A stretch of DNA of 64,000 nucleotides from a virus, in the IMG/VR virus record IMGVR_UViG_3300005096_000005, positions 62,001 through 126,000 of that record, one strand, 5' to 3'. The notes beneath the pieces are model-generated. The model ran no database searches. It was given only the letters and a program-made list of their open reading frames with translations, and was not told the origin of the DNA. A program made the translations under genes and the position numbers. The stretch's first letter is position 1, and each line of letters begins with the position of its first letter. Of this stretch, positions 37,501-48,900 are shown piece after piece.

Positions 37501-37796
37501 CCGTCCGGTGTCGCAAGCTCATTCTTGCTAACCAAACGTGTTTCCTTCTTACCTTTGGCAACTTCAACCCCAATTCGCCCTCTTGCGACAGCTACCTCCT
37601 CGAGCTGCTTTTTTGTCATTACCAATATATCGCTCGTGGCTGGCTCTCCAGCCTCGTCGAAACTGAACCTAAAAACTTCTATTGTGCCAGAATTGGCGTC
37701 AACTGTTTTACTTACGACATAGCCAAAGCCCTCGGACCCCGGACTGGTCCAGAATGTACCCGGTCGGGTTGTGTCTTCATGGAGTGGGACCATCAT
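34503..37796 (-). CDS. Large helical tail protein with one membrane-like segment (about 1097 aa)
   Basis: The ATG at 37796 is my preferred start, 2 nt after the upstream stop with GAGGTGG upstream. A GTG at 37811 inside the previous gene would add five residues. The N-terminal 100 residues are beta-rich. A single hydrophobic stretch, L-I-A-G-L-A-V-G-V-I-V-V-P-A-I, lies near residue 250, flanked by basic, Pro-rich sequence. The remainder is Ala/Arg/Glu-rich helix with long low-complexity linkers. No catalytic motif was seen. Its place between the tape-measure region and the hub, and its composition, fit a protein carried in the tail lumen or attached to the hub and possibly ejected; this is inference. 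Confidence 0.75.
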   Translation of the reverse strand: MMVPLHEDTTRPGTFWTSPGSEGFGYVVSKTVDANSGTIEVFRFSFDEAGEPATSDILVMTKKQLEEVAVARGRIGVEVAKGKKETRLVSKNELATPDGRPLKKFEIKVAERGRSAMESADLIERELKELAGEDSFVRMKAVGYNLWSMTKAGHDLPKYVKNSGSIKTGHVPSPTESVVKHRNPLGSPPPSRASSTRTVTIPPPRPAEKHILEQLDELIEGVASRGSGAKEALQSVVKGRGKLIAGLAVGVIVVPAIFRKLTGAGHRRDPYDPANLRRLQVQRGTTPQVDRIAHRRNVQSTYNRRPSMAGGMGPHTRGHMAAEMGVPGEFIGGIRPPVVPIKFALKKMVSSIGIPDKIAIDILQSVRQVQRPVKPTVQPAVIARMTRMGYLPVFQGSGDALRPIKVMGQSRGITSQLSATNLAYMTMRDADQLAAFGGKTSVFIENLMARAGRMVGVGGTALRTQAARAAGAFDSAVHSSVSWFGRASGMTEMLEAQRGPLLKQLDKSIVRSNKLISETERRLVEVREAGGWDKVVSTSPLIPPRIVSRPIAETADNLTREVSRYRDTVREFVDSEMQSVLALQEANSVYKEEIQAMTESLAEHNKKMAGIIGESAQTSTVLPRELGPEKLRHPYRKEGAVSTQRDLAVSMSTPVKLSQTRVPGPIPDIPETITGAAIMLNETGKLHPTAVNRVLIPGSGHDVQKAIQVDNLVRDLLSVDGVNVTRAPTGVVELSPQLLRRETERILKTVDAISAKRGGMRIPMDKLQEAANASGRSLAQQKVFRAMLHGKIAEDATGPLRAEIATMKAAVSGQHGLGVRQSGLLMGVGGIDEAVGAAGRTLETSRIHVKAPEYKIPPRVAHPDPWMQVRTDMGAEMYVPQSRLNEGHASALTGGVEPGLNKLPLAGTSIDREMVSTARTSVDPRMGPTAAAESLQSTSGVKAGVPSIMSQGDRPIAEARDALRGMARQQDDAMEDIASNMMDRMSSGTKQVLEADYVGEQYKRLAKQGGATPRVGEMSQASTVSASSHAYIEAQGPTQVKVSMPNVKTETPRIELPESGILHHSTIWNPGEVYGLLGADTRLRDQMLLYNIQLPGA

Positions 37797-37798
37797 TT

Positions 37799-40700
37799 TC
37801 AAAGCGTCCACCTCGACAACATTGGTCTCTCGTTCGCAATTCTGTTGGCCAGCACCATCTTGCCAAATCTATTAAGGTCACGAGCCTGCTCGTCATTCTC
37901 CTCTTCCAGTTCTCTATTGACAGGGAACGGTACCTCCTCAGCAACAGCGGCCTGAAGAGCGTTTTGCAATGTGTTTGCCTGCTCGTCGCTTTCTATTCCT
38001 GAGGCGTTAATGTCTACCATGACTCTGGCCTTCTGCAGTCTCGGATTCTCCACAGGGATGCGCAAATCGGGTGAGGGTCTGTGAATTCCCCCACGCAATG
38101 GGAAAGACCTCCTGAACCCCTGAGGTTTATGGTCCTGCTCTAGCGGGTCGGTAAACATCCGGTATCCAGCATACGCTCCCGCCGCAGCTATTCCAAGAAT
38201 ACCCAGAGGCGTTAATGGTTTCTTTGTCTTTGCAATGGCCTCCGTCACTTCTCTTTCAATGTCACGTGTTGCAACGTGAGCGGCAACCGACGAATCTACA
38301 GCTTCTACAACATCTTTAGCCACTCCTCCGACCTGAGAAGCACCTCTGACCGAGAGCCCTTCGCCAAAGGGAATGTTTGCCATATCCGGCTTGGCGTATC
38401 GCGCTATAATTTGAGAGAACCCGGCCAGGTCGTCCCGACCCTGGTCAATACTCCGTCGAAGCTGTGCGAGTACACGGCGACCTTCGTCTGTCAGAAAACG
38501 CTGTCCGCCTTCTTCATACACAAAGTCTCCGATACGTCGCCCTGTGTGTTTGCCTGTCGGGATGATGACACGCTCAAGAACCTCCCTCACACGGGACACC
38601 TGAGCAGCAGATAACTCCGACGGGTCACGGAAGAAGTCGGCCCCTACACCTGCCAGAATATCGGGACTGGCTCCGGTCATATGGCTGAGGTACTGCTCTA
38701 ATGCCGCAGCCTGATCCTGCACCGGCCCAAAAAACTTGTTTGCATACACCTTGTTTACGGTATTGAGAGCATCTCTCACTTTCCACTTGTGAAACACCCT
38801 CTCTTTGCCCTGTTCGCCCAACAGAAAGGCGAATCTCTTTTTCTCCTCTACAGTGGCGCCTACAAGATTTGAGCTTGTCCATACCGGAAGTGGGGAGGCT
38901 CCCGGCGATACGGCATCGAGCGCCTGGACGTAATTGTTAATGACCTTCGTGGCGTCTGACAATTCACTGTACGGCGTTGAGAAGAATTTGCTGCTCGGGT
39001 CAATATAAGCGTATGTGGACGGCTTTAACTCCCCTGTATGCGCCTTTATACTAACAACCGTAGCAAGGGCGGTGCGCACCCGTGACGGCTTGATGTCTCC
39101 GGCATACGTGTTAACAAACTTGTTCATGCGATTCAACAACACCGGATCGACATCACTAAAGGGTATCTCTCCTGTCGCCAGCGGTTTCAATACCGGGGCT
39201 ATCTCTCTACTGATCTCGTTAAACTCTTGAACAAGATCCTGCGGCCTGGGTAACCTGAGAGGATCAATCTTCGCAAACAAGTTTGCTCTGAATAGATTGC
39301 CGAAATCCTCTCCGGCCTGACGTTCCATCATTCTTATGAGGGGGTCCAAACCTATGCTCTCATGAATGTTTCGCAAACTCTCGTGCAACATAGCCTTGGA
39401 GCGTAGAGGTAATATGTAAGCCTGTTCGCCAAGTCCCAACTCCATGATGGGCTCAATATTCCATCGGCGTGCCGTGGTGGCCCCCATGACAGCTTCAAGA
39501 GCCTCGTCCGTCATGTGGTCGCCTACTTCCATCAGATCCATAAACTTGGCAACCTGATCTTCCGTGAAGGACAACCCCTTCATAATCTGTGCCGCATGTG
39601 CGGTAGCCTCTCCGAACGACCTAAGCCCAAGCCTACGCATCCTGTACTTCAGGGATTCCTTCAACAGTTCAGAACGCTCAGCTCCCAATATTGCAAGAGA
39701 AGCTTCTTCGGCCACCAGAAACTCCTTGCTAAATATCCCCGCAGGATGAACAGACTTCGAGGCGTCAATCATAGGTTGCCACTTCTTGCTGGGATTGACC
39801 TCGGCGAATACCCGTGCGACATCCTCCATCAGCGTTTTGTCAGTTCCTACTATTGCTCCTGCACCTGGCGAAGTAAGCGACTGGGCTGCTGTCTCTGCCG
39901 CTTTCTCAATTGTCAGAGCCTTTGCTGCCTTCTGGTTGTAATCGAGCAGTATGTTCCATACCTCGCCTCGCATCTCCTGCCCGACCTCCTGAGCCTCAAA
40001 GAACCGCTTAACCACAAGGTCCCTGGTAACGTCGTCTATTCCCTGCAGCCCGGCAAGTTCTTGTGCGATACGCTTCTCATCAGCCTTAACACCAGCAGCT
40101 CGTGCGATAGCCAGGATGTTGTCTTTCATCTGCTCTGGAGTCAACCGCGTGTCGAGTAGTTTCGCCAGTACGTCTTCGTCCACATAACGATAGCCTTCAA
40201 TGGTCCTCATGTTTCTCAGTCCGTACGTCTCTTCCGGCGTGGACTGCCATAACCCCATAAGAGAAGCTGGAGTCAATGCGTCTCCGGGTGGAACCGCCTT
40301 ATTAACCCGACTCAAGGCCACCTTCATGCTAAGGCTCGCCTCTGCTCCCGTGTCATTGAGCACCCGAATACGCTCTCCCTGCGTCAGAAAACCTTCTCCC
40401 ACCTGTTGCTCTGCCAGGCTGGCAAAGTACTGACTGTCAGGGCCAATAGGCGTTTGAGTGATAACGTCCTGCACAACGCGCGGCCTGATAACACCAGACA
40501 CGGCTTCTGCAATAGAGATTTTGCGGATCTCATCACTGTTCTCAATAGCTATGCGAGCTACCCTGTCGTCTCGAAGCTTGATCTGAGCATGCCCGGCGTC
40601 TCTGTCGTAAAGGAAATCGAGCCCTTCGAATGGGGTCACTCCGAGGACCTTCTTGTACTTTTGATCAAGGCGAGCGTGCATTGTGATAATGTCTGCGACG

Positions 40701-42949
40701 TCTGCAGCAACCTCTCCAGAGATCCTGCTGAAGTTGTTCCGCTCCACAGACTCGGCAAGCGCAGTCTCCAGTCCTTTGCGCAGATCAACCACCGCATCCT
40801 TTGCTTCGGCCTTCAACATCACATCCTGTTCGACATAGAGCTGCTTAAGCATCTTGACTGCGGTAGTAAAATCAGCACCCGTCTCCATGGGAACCAATCC
40901 GTGTTTAAGTAGTTCTAAGAACTCAGTGTATCTGCCATGCCCCGCCTTCTCCAGGGCGTCGCGCAAAATCGGGACAGCCTCTTCACCAACACGTACAAAG
41001 CGGGCATCTCTGGCTGAGGCAATAATCCCCTGCAGTTTACTGGCTTCCGGCACCGCCCCCTCGTATACCATCCCCAGGCGTTCTGTTTCCCTGTACGCCT
41101 TAATGATGTCCACTTCTTCCATACGTTTAAAAGAAGGAGCGCCGGGTTCATCTACCCATTCAAAACGCGGTTCTCGCGAAACCTTTTTGGCTCGCTTGTC
41201 TAGCATCATATCCGCAGTGTCCTGCACGTTACCACCAGTGATACCCGGCCCCAGATAATATTGTGCTCCATCGGCCACTACTTTCTTCACACCCCGCGGC
41301 GCAGGCATGTTTGGAGTCGGCTTGCGTACAGTTCGCGATACCCACTCAAAACCCTTCCTGCCCACGGCCTTTTTCCGCATCATCAATCGGGTGACACCAT
41401 CATTAGCCCGTGTCCCTTTGGGTCTGTAGAAAAAGGCAAACTCACCTTCATCCAGTCCAAGCATCTTGTTTAAGAGAACTTGCTGTCTTGCGATATCCGT
41501 CTCCATGAAGTGCCGGGTCACATCCTGCGCCGTGGCGAAGTCGGGCTGAAAGTACCTGAGCGGTCTCAGTACGGTCTCACCGCCAACCCTTTGCACTCTA
41601 TAAGGCTGGCCTGGAATTGCTCCCCTGACAGCACCTACGATGTCTACTACGGTTCCCGGCCTCAACTCCGGTCGTGCCAGTATCCCCATACGGCGAGCAA
41701 GAGTCTGTCCAGCCAGTTGAGCCTGATTGATTGTTATCGGTCTCGTGACGTCACTGAACAGGGCCATGGACGATTCTGAACCAATCCTGGCAACTCTCGC
41801 CAACCTGTTGTCTACCGTAGATCCAAGTACTCTATCTGCCAGCCTGTTATCGTATGACTTGTCGATGAGACGGGACACGTCAGCCCGAAGCCCCACCAGG
41901 TCCTTAATCGCAGCCTCCGCTTCAGGCGTAAGGGCTGTCATCTTCCTGCGCACATCCCCGACAAGAACGTCCAGATCCTTGAGCTTGCGCAGAATAGCCT
42001 CTTTCTGGCCTGCCGGATACGCTCCGGTTCTTATCCCATACCTCAGGTGCTCGCGTTGCAACTGAAGCAGGTCCTTGACAGCGAAGCCACCGGTACGCGC
42101 CCCCTGTAACTGAGCGATACGCCTGGTGGTAATCGTCCGAGCCTCCTCTGCCAGGTTCTGACTCAGCTCCAGCATAAGCTTCTGTGTTTTCTGATATTGT
42201 GCCGTTCTGCTCGGGGTTGCGAACACAGCTTCGACCATGGACGCATCGGGAGCCAGCCCCAGACTGGACATCTGTCCCATAATGCCAAACAGTCCAGCGT
42301 CCTTACCCTCATTGGCAAGGCGTCGCATCATGAAGTCAAGATTCGTGGGGTCGGCATTGTGAAGATTGTCAATCCACTTCCCATGCTCCTTGCCAAAGAA
42401 TATCTCTTTAAGATTATCTGACCATACATCAGTATTTGCGGAGGCCGCTATTCTTGCGAGCTTCTCAAACGCTTTCAAGTCCGGCGACCTCTGTTCTATG
42501 AGGTGCGGGAAGTATTCCTTAAACATACGGGTTGCAGCAGCAGGCCCTCTGGACCTACCGGCACGATCTGCAACATGCTGCCTGGCTACGAACATCATCT
42601 GACTTACCATGTTCGTACCGGCTGTTTCTATCATAACCTGACGAGCGGCCCTGGCTCCAGCAGCTTCTCCGCGCATCCCTATGGAGCCTCCGAACTTGCC
42701 ACCATACTTGGCTCCGGCCCTGAGCTCATCTCTGGTCATACGAGCCACATCGTCAGGTACGGGACTAAACCTCTCTTTGGCTACATTATACTGTTGAACG
42801 ATAAGGTCCTGTGCGCTATCGGGGTCCTCACCAACGATCATATATACACGAGCCTCACGACCGTCAGGCACTTTGCCGTATTGATCGATGGAGTCCACAA
42901 AACTATTGTCGACCCAGACATTCCCTATCTCATATCTCATATTGCTCAT
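37799..42949 (-). CDS. Giant helical tail-lumen or tape-measure-like protein (1716 aa)
   Basis: ATG at 42949 overlaps the upstream stop as ATGA, with no recognisable Shine-Dalgarno site, so translation probably depends on coupling. A second ATG lies at 42940. The protein is almost wholly alpha-helical, rich in Ala, Arg, Glu and Leu, with many Met, as in tape-measure or ejected internal proteins. Near residue 1586 is a hydrophobic Gly/Ala segment (G-I-L-G-I-A-A-A-G-A-Y-A-G-Y). The end is Glu/Asn-rich. No enzyme signature recognised. It could be a second tape-measure component, or extend the function of the 2764-aa protein before it. Confidence 0.75.
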   Translation of the reverse strand: MSNMRYEIGNVWVDNSFVDSIDQYGKVPDGREARVYMIVGEDPDSAQDLIVQQYNVAKERFSPVPDDVARMTRDELRAGAKYGGKFGGSIGMRGEAAGARAARQVMIETAGTNMVSQMMFVARQHVADRAGRSRGPAAATRMFKEYFPHLIEQRSPDLKAFEKLARIAASANTDVWSDNLKEIFFGKEHGKWIDNLHNADPTNLDFMMRRLANEGKDAGLFGIMGQMSSLGLAPDASMVEAVFATPSRTAQYQKTQKLMLELSQNLAEEARTITTRRIAQLQGARTGGFAVKDLLQLQREHLRYGIRTGAYPAGQKEAILRKLKDLDVLVGDVRRKMTALTPEAEAAIKDLVGLRADVSRLIDKSYDNRLADRVLGSTVDNRLARVARIGSESSMALFSDVTRPITINQAQLAGQTLARRMGILARPELRPGTVVDIVGAVRGAIPGQPYRVQRVGGETVLRPLRYFQPDFATAQDVTRHFMETDIARQQVLLNKMLGLDEGEFAFFYRPKGTRANDGVTRLMMRKKAVGRKGFEWVSRTVRKPTPNMPAPRGVKKVVADGAQYYLGPGITGGNVQDTADMMLDKRAKKVSREPRFEWVDEPGAPSFKRMEEVDIIKAYRETERLGMVYEGAVPEASKLQGIIASARDARFVRVGEEAVPILRDALEKAGHGRYTEFLELLKHGLVPMETGADFTTAVKMLKQLYVEQDVMLKAEAKDAVVDLRKGLETALAESVERNNFSRISGEVAADVADIITMHARLDQKYKKVLGVTPFEGLDFLYDRDAGHAQIKLRDDRVARIAIENSDEIRKISIAEAVSGVIRPRVVQDVITQTPIGPDSQYFASLAEQQVGEGFLTQGERIRVLNDTGAEASLSMKVALSRVNKAVPPGDALTPASLMGLWQSTPEETYGLRNMRTIEGYRYVDEDVLAKLLDTRLTPEQMKDNILAIARAAGVKADEKRIAQELAGLQGIDDVTRDLVVKRFFEAQEVGQEMRGEVWNILLDYNQKAAKALTIEKAAETAAQSLTSPGAGAIVGTDKTLMEDVARVFAEVNPSKKWQPMIDASKSVHPAGIFSKEFLVAEEASLAILGAERSELLKESLKYRMRRLGLRSFGEATAHAAQIMKGLSFTEDQVAKFMDLMEVGDHMTDEALEAVMGATTARRWNIEPIMELGLGEQAYILPLRSKAMLHESLRNIHESIGLDPLIRMMERQAGEDFGNLFRANLFAKIDPLRLPRPQDLVQEFNEISREIAPVLKPLATGEIPFSDVDPVLLNRMNKFVNTYAGDIKPSRVRTALATVVSIKAHTGELKPSTYAYIDPSSKFFSTPYSELSDATKVINNYVQALDAVSPGASPLPVWTSSNLVGATVEEKKRFAFLLGEQGKERVFHKWKVRDALNTVNKVYANKFFGPVQDQAAALEQYLSHMTGASPDILAGVGADFFRDPSELSAAQVSRVREVLERVIIPTGKHTGRRIGDFVYEEGGQRFLTDEGRRVLAQLRRSIDQGRDDLAGFSQIIARYAKPDMANIPFGEGLSVRGASQVGGVAKDVVEAVDSSVAAHVATRDIEREVTEAIAKTKKPLTPLGILGIAAAGAYAGYRMFTDPLEQDHKPQGFRRSFPLRGGIHRPSPDLRIPVENPRLQKARVMVDINASGIESDEQANTLQNALQAAVAEEVPFPVNRELEEENDEQARDLNRFGKMVLANRIANERPMLSRWTL

Positions 42950-45900
42950 TGTAGTTCAAACGGAGCGTTTAGTTGTTGCAAACGCTCCGAGTCCTCGTGT
43001 GCACTTTCTATCTCTTTATGATAGCCTTCTTTATGTAGAGCCCCAATGATCTCTCCAGTAAAGTCTCTTCGCATATTCAGTCGAAGGTCGATTCGGTTTT
43101 CGTGATAGTCCTGCATATCTACCTTGATATCAGCGTCCCGAACTCCGGCCCCATGCAAAACAGCACGCAGTCTGTGCTCCAGGGAGTTCCTTTTGAAACT
43201 CCCGTTCCTCCAGTCTAATACCCTGACTCTGTTGGCCTCTGCGGCCCTTGCCACGTCGTCCCATAACCCGATCCGCTTTGCGTTGATACCCTCATTCTTT
43301 GCAACCTTGTACTTGTATTCGTCCAGGTTGACGTTCGGATTCCACCCTTCCCACTGCGGTCCCGGTAGCGCGTGAGTTGCGAAGTAACGCTTCAGATCAG
43401 GTTTCCTCGCTTCCACTGCGCGCCATTCCGACATCCATCTGGGAGAGTTTGTTGCCCATGCCCGAGCGAGGAACCTTTTGAGGTTGTCTGGCGTCTGATT
43501 GTATATCCTCTCCCGCTCCTTCTCCGATCTCGTGTTGGCGAAGATCGGATAGAACTCACGTATCTGCGCCGGCCATGCGGCCATAACCTGTCTCTGGTTC
43601 CATACATCGGCCGCATAGGCGGTTCCTTTGAACCTGCGTTTGTATTCATTGGCATAATCAACTATCGGAAGCTGCGGGTGTTGACGGCCCGGGTCCATCT
43701 TGTCCATATCAATGCCCACATATTGGAGTGCCTGTTTATACCTCGAATACAGACCCCGGAACTTGACATACTCGAGCATATCAAAGTATTCATTCAACTC
43801 CCATTCCTTCTCCCTAATGTCTGGAATGGGCGCTTTGCGGCCACGAAGTCTCGCCCTAAAGCGAGACACCACAGACATGCCACCGCCCACCAACCCTCCA
43901 ATTAAAGCGCCAATGATTCGGTACGGGCCTCGCTTAAAGAACAGGGAACCAAGTGCGGCCCCCAAACCGGCAGACACGACAGGGTTATGTCGCGCAAACC
44001 CCCGATACGCCGGTACCAGAATAGCGCTAACCGGCCTGCCCCAGTCGGTGAAGTCGTTTCCGTACAGATAGTTCCTTTCATATTGCTCGGTAGCGGATCT
44101 AACCTGGAGAAACTTTGTGTGAAAGGGAGTGTCCATGTGAGCGAACTTTTCCCACATCCAACCAAGAGTTCTCTCTACCGCAGAAGCGTCCTTTGGATCG
44201 GGTTTACCAACATAGCGATACTCTGTCTTGCGATACTTCTGAATCCTTCGCTTATGGTTCTCCAGAGTCCGCTCAACCTCACTCCACCTGCCCTGTTGCA
44301 TAATCGCTTCCTTGTCCCGAAACATCCTTCGCCTCATAGCCCAGAAAGACTGGGAGTAAGGAGCCACATCTGCAAGAATCTTGAACTTGTCTACATCACT
44401 ATAGAACTCAGGTCTGTTCAGGATACCCTTCCTGTCCCAGTCGGACACAATCTGCCGCGCATGTTCTACAGTTTCCAGGTCACGTTGCAGCCTCTCCGGG
44501 TCGTAATGAACTTTGAATACTTTGGTCACATCCGGCTTGTCTCTTGCTGTGTAGTATATGAACCCGAACGGAAGCCCCTGTGAATACAGGTAGAAATTGA
44601 CCTGGGACATGTGCTCTTGCTGCGGCGCCTCAAGCTCCTTGATGGCCTTCGCCGACTTTGTTTTGATCTCCACTACGGTGTTATAACCGTTCTCCATTCT
44701 CACTACTGCATCAATGTGCCCACTCACCTTGGTTCTGGGATCGAACACGAAGCGCTCAGCCTCAATCAGAGAGCCCTCTTTAGCCCACTGCGCCTGCAGC
44801 CTCCGGTGGGCCTTGGTGCCTTCATACGTGGGCGAACCTGGCCCTTCATACGGCAACCTGCCTAAACCTTTTCCGTTGGGGTCATAGTCGTGTGCTTCAC
44901 GGCCCAGGTTTAGGAAGGACGCCACAGTAGTCTTCAAGTCTCGACCAAGAGATGATGCGCGGAACTGTTCAATGCCATAGTTTCCATGATACGCCCGAAG
45001 GGTTGGGTGTAACTTCTCGTATCCAGGTCCCGGCAGTCTGGCCTCGCCAAAAGCCACCTTTGTAAACGGATCTCCTTTGTGAAAATCTATATAATAGTTC
45101 TGCTCAACCCCGGTGGTTCCCGGCATCCACGACGGCATCTTGTTCAAGATGGGGTTGTACTCAAGAATCTGACGGCGTCTGTGTGGCAGAAAACGACGCC
45201 CTATCTCAGACACACCTCCGCCAAGTCCACCGATACCCTGGTCCCAAAACCACCTCTCAGCCCCATAGGCCCTATCGGCTCTCTGAGCCACCGGCTTCTG
45301 CGCTCCCAGGTCCCCGTAGCCATACTTGTCCTGCGTAAAGAAGGTAGACGCAAACCCGAAAATACCCGCTGTCTCCGTTATGTTATAGTGAATCTGTCCA
45401 AGCCTGTAGTACGGATCGTTGGGATGAATGACCTCTTCCGGATTGATCTTACGGTGGAAGTAGCTGAGGCGCCGCGACATTCTCCGCCTCATCTTTCGTC
45501 TGTCATCGGTATTGATGGCGGTAATTTGGTTCTCTGCCGAATGATCTTCCGACATTACCGGGATAGCCTGACCTGTCGGAGTTGCTCCTGCAAGAAGCCC
45601 AACGTATGTAGGGGTGACAGCTCCCGTTCCTCCTCCCCCTGGACCTATCAGACGGACTCCCTGTGTCGTTCCCTGACCAAGCTGTTCCGGTCCTGGGGTG
45701 GTCCCAAGCTCGATGAGCGCTGCCTCCAGTGCCGGGTGCCTGTTTCTCTGACCTCCAAGGAATGCGGCTCTGGCGTTTAGTTCTTCACGATGCATAACCT
45801 TGTACGGTTTAATGATACGCCCTACCGTTGCGTTGAGTATTCCACCGAACGGCATAGTCTCCTCGAACGCTCCTCCGGTTAGCGGGTAGGGCCTGTCGGC

Positions 45901-48900
45901 ATAATGCTTCTTCTCCCACCAATACGGGTCGGTCAGCCTTTTAAGGGGAGACAGAGGATAGCGCGGAGTTGGTAGCCAATAGTGTTGCCAGAACTCGTCG
46001 CTACCTCCCCACAAAGTATCCTCGCGGTATCCGCTGGTTCCTCGACGGTACCAATTCGGCACCTGAGCGGTAATACGACCGCCTCCCCATGGACTGTTAC
46101 CGAGAAGCCACCAACGACCGCGACGTACGTCTTCGGTACCTTCTCTGTACCACTCCTTAAGTTCCTCCTCGTTTTGCGGGACGTTAAACCCAAGTGCACC
46201 CGCGATCATCCCGGGTGGAGACTCCATGGCAATATCCATACCCGGGTACGCCTCATGAATTCTCTTGAATTCGTCTGTTAAACCCACCGTGTCGAACACC
46301 TTGGCGATGTCCAGGCGCAACCCTACATAAATATTGGCGAGTCTTCGGGAAAGCCTGACCCTTGGTGTGTCGGGAAGACTGAATGCGTCGTCTGCTTTCT
46401 CGGACTCCCAATCGATGTATGCCAACAGCCCTGCGCCTGCAACAACCGGAGCTACACGATACTTGAACAGGTTATAATAAGTTCTGGAAGCTGTTCCCAG
46501 CTTATCAGGAGACAGAGAAAAACCAAGACCGTACTCACCGAGACCACGGCTGAGGCGCTGTGTCAAATAGGTGGGCCAGAACATCGTGGTTGAAAGGTGG
46601 TCCAGATCTGTGGTAAGTTTGCCACCCTCCCACTTGTCCGGCGAAAATTGCTTCCACATCTTTCTGATCACAGTAGCAAGACCGTGCTCATCCTGTCCTG
46701 AATAAAGACGACTCAGGTTCTTCCACGTTTCTTTGATACTACCCGTCACATCGAATGGGTCAAAACGGAAAAGGCTCTTCTGGAGCATCAGGTTCTCGCC
46801 AAGCCCTCGACGGTACACATCCGCAAACTCATCGTACGGAGGGAACTTCTGGTACCACTTTCCGAAATGTTTATTCGCTGATGCCTGCAACCTGTTCACA
46901 AAACCCTCGCTAACATCTACAGGATCACGAGTGCTTGTGGAGACCACTTCGTACACGCCCTCTTCGACCGGCCGCATACTAACCCTGCCTTTTTGAAATG
47001 CCTCGCTCAGGTTTATTCCACGCTCTTTAGCCTTTTGCTCCAGGACATCCATCAACTGTTCGAAAGTCGGATCGCCTGCCACACCAACCTTCATTAGCGA
47101 ATCTGTCCGCACCGTCTGTGACGTTCTGGGTGCAAACAATTTGAGGGCCTCCTCATAAGTGTCAACAAAAGCTTTCTGTCTGACAGCAGGCCCGTGCCCT
47201 GCTACCTTCCGCAAATTGAACAGGTCGAAGGTGCGATGCATATTCTCAACTTCCACGTCCGTAAGAACAGTACCAAGCTGATCGATAAACCGCCTTGCAT
47301 TATCGATCTCACTGAGGGCGCTGCCAACGTAATACTCGTTTAAAGCCTCCCTCGCGGCTCGCCCTACCGTCTTGACAATCTCTTCATCTGTTTCAAGAAA
47401 AGGAATAAACGGTGAAGGAAGTCCTGGTCGTACATCAATACGCGCTGGACGTGTCGGGTCGATCTGGGAGCGGAGCATCTTCATGGTCTTTGATAACGGT
47501 GCGTATTCAAGTTGTTCCTTCCTGCGTTCCAACTCAAGTATCTGCTCGCTCAGGTCCTGAATTCTCCTGCCTCTCATAACCGCCAGGTTCTGGGCTATCT
47601 GTTTTGCATCACTGACATAATCGAGAGGAGATTCCGGACCACCAATCGCCGCCGCCTTGGTTTCTTGTTCCGTGAGCCGGTCGACAAGCTTCCTGGCATC
47701 CTTCATGGCCATGTGCTCTCCGCCGACTTCCTTCTCTGCAAAGTCGATGAAGTCTTCGATCATATCCTTCATCTCTGGCCTGTTTTTATAAGTGTCGGCG
47801 AACTCTCTCATAATCTGGCGCTTGTCAAACGACTTCGGCCCGTTCATGATTCTGTGAGAGATAGACTCAAACAAAATCTGACGCTCTTCAGGCATTGCCC
47901 ATTCCACATACTTATCCCCAGAATATGGGCGAACCTTCTCAACAGGAGCCAGCGGCCCCCACGTCTCCGGCTTACCCGCCTTAATCTTAGTTTCGTATGT
48001 TCTTGCCCATCTGCTGGCGAGCGCATGTGCATCCAGCTCCGAACTACTATAAAGACTCATGCGGTCAAACTGAGCGATACGTTCCAACACTTCGTCAACC
48101 TGTCCCGTGAGGCGTTCCCGCGCCGCAAGGAACTCCGCCTGGCTGATCTTTCCAGCCCCCAGCATATTGATAAGCTCTTCCTGTCTGCCGATAAGGGCCT
48201 GACCTTCTTTGGTGGCCTCCATCCAATTCTTAGACAGCGGCGCCAAACCGGAGTCTGCCATAAGGCGCTGTTCAACCCTGCCCTGAAAACTCATCAACTC
48301 CTCTACCGCTTGTTCCTTCATCTGCTTGCGCAGTGCCATAGAATCGGCTACTCCACCAGGATCTATCGCCCCTTCCTGAAAGAACCTTTCAAATGTACTC
48401 GTTCGCCACTTCTCAGACCGGGTGGGAACAACACCACCGCCCGCTGCCAGGTCCGCACCACGCTGAGCGAGAATCTCCTCGGCAGTCTTGACCTGCATCT
48501 CCCGGGTCGCTTCTTTATATCCTGCTTTGAATGGCTTGATGTCATAGCCTACCTGGTCCATTGTTTCACGATACAAACGCCATAGATCACTCCGCTGCTC
48601 TCTCTGGAGTTTCACCTTCCTGGCCGGGACCTTGACGACAGCACCGTCTCTTGTCGTCGTGAATCCTACCCCGGCTTTTTCCAATGCATCCTCTAACTGA
48701 GACTTCAGTTTGGACGGCATTTGTATCTCACGGGACTTGACCGCCTCATGGATCTGCAATAATCGATCCTGGACTGGCGTTCCTTTCTGGAACTTGAAGT
48801 GTTGCTTGAACAGGTACTGCTGCTTCTTATCAAAGTGGGGGATACCGCCCCGCTGAGCCGCCTCGATGTATCTGAGAAGGAACCTGTTCTGCTGACGTTC

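Noticed and set aside
47512-48585. Plus-strand open frame of 357 codons opposite the tape-measure candidate
   Set aside because: It lies wholly antisense to a coherent 2764-aa gene, has no ribosome site or family features, and its composition (many Arg, Leu, Cys, His) is that of a complementary-frame shadow.
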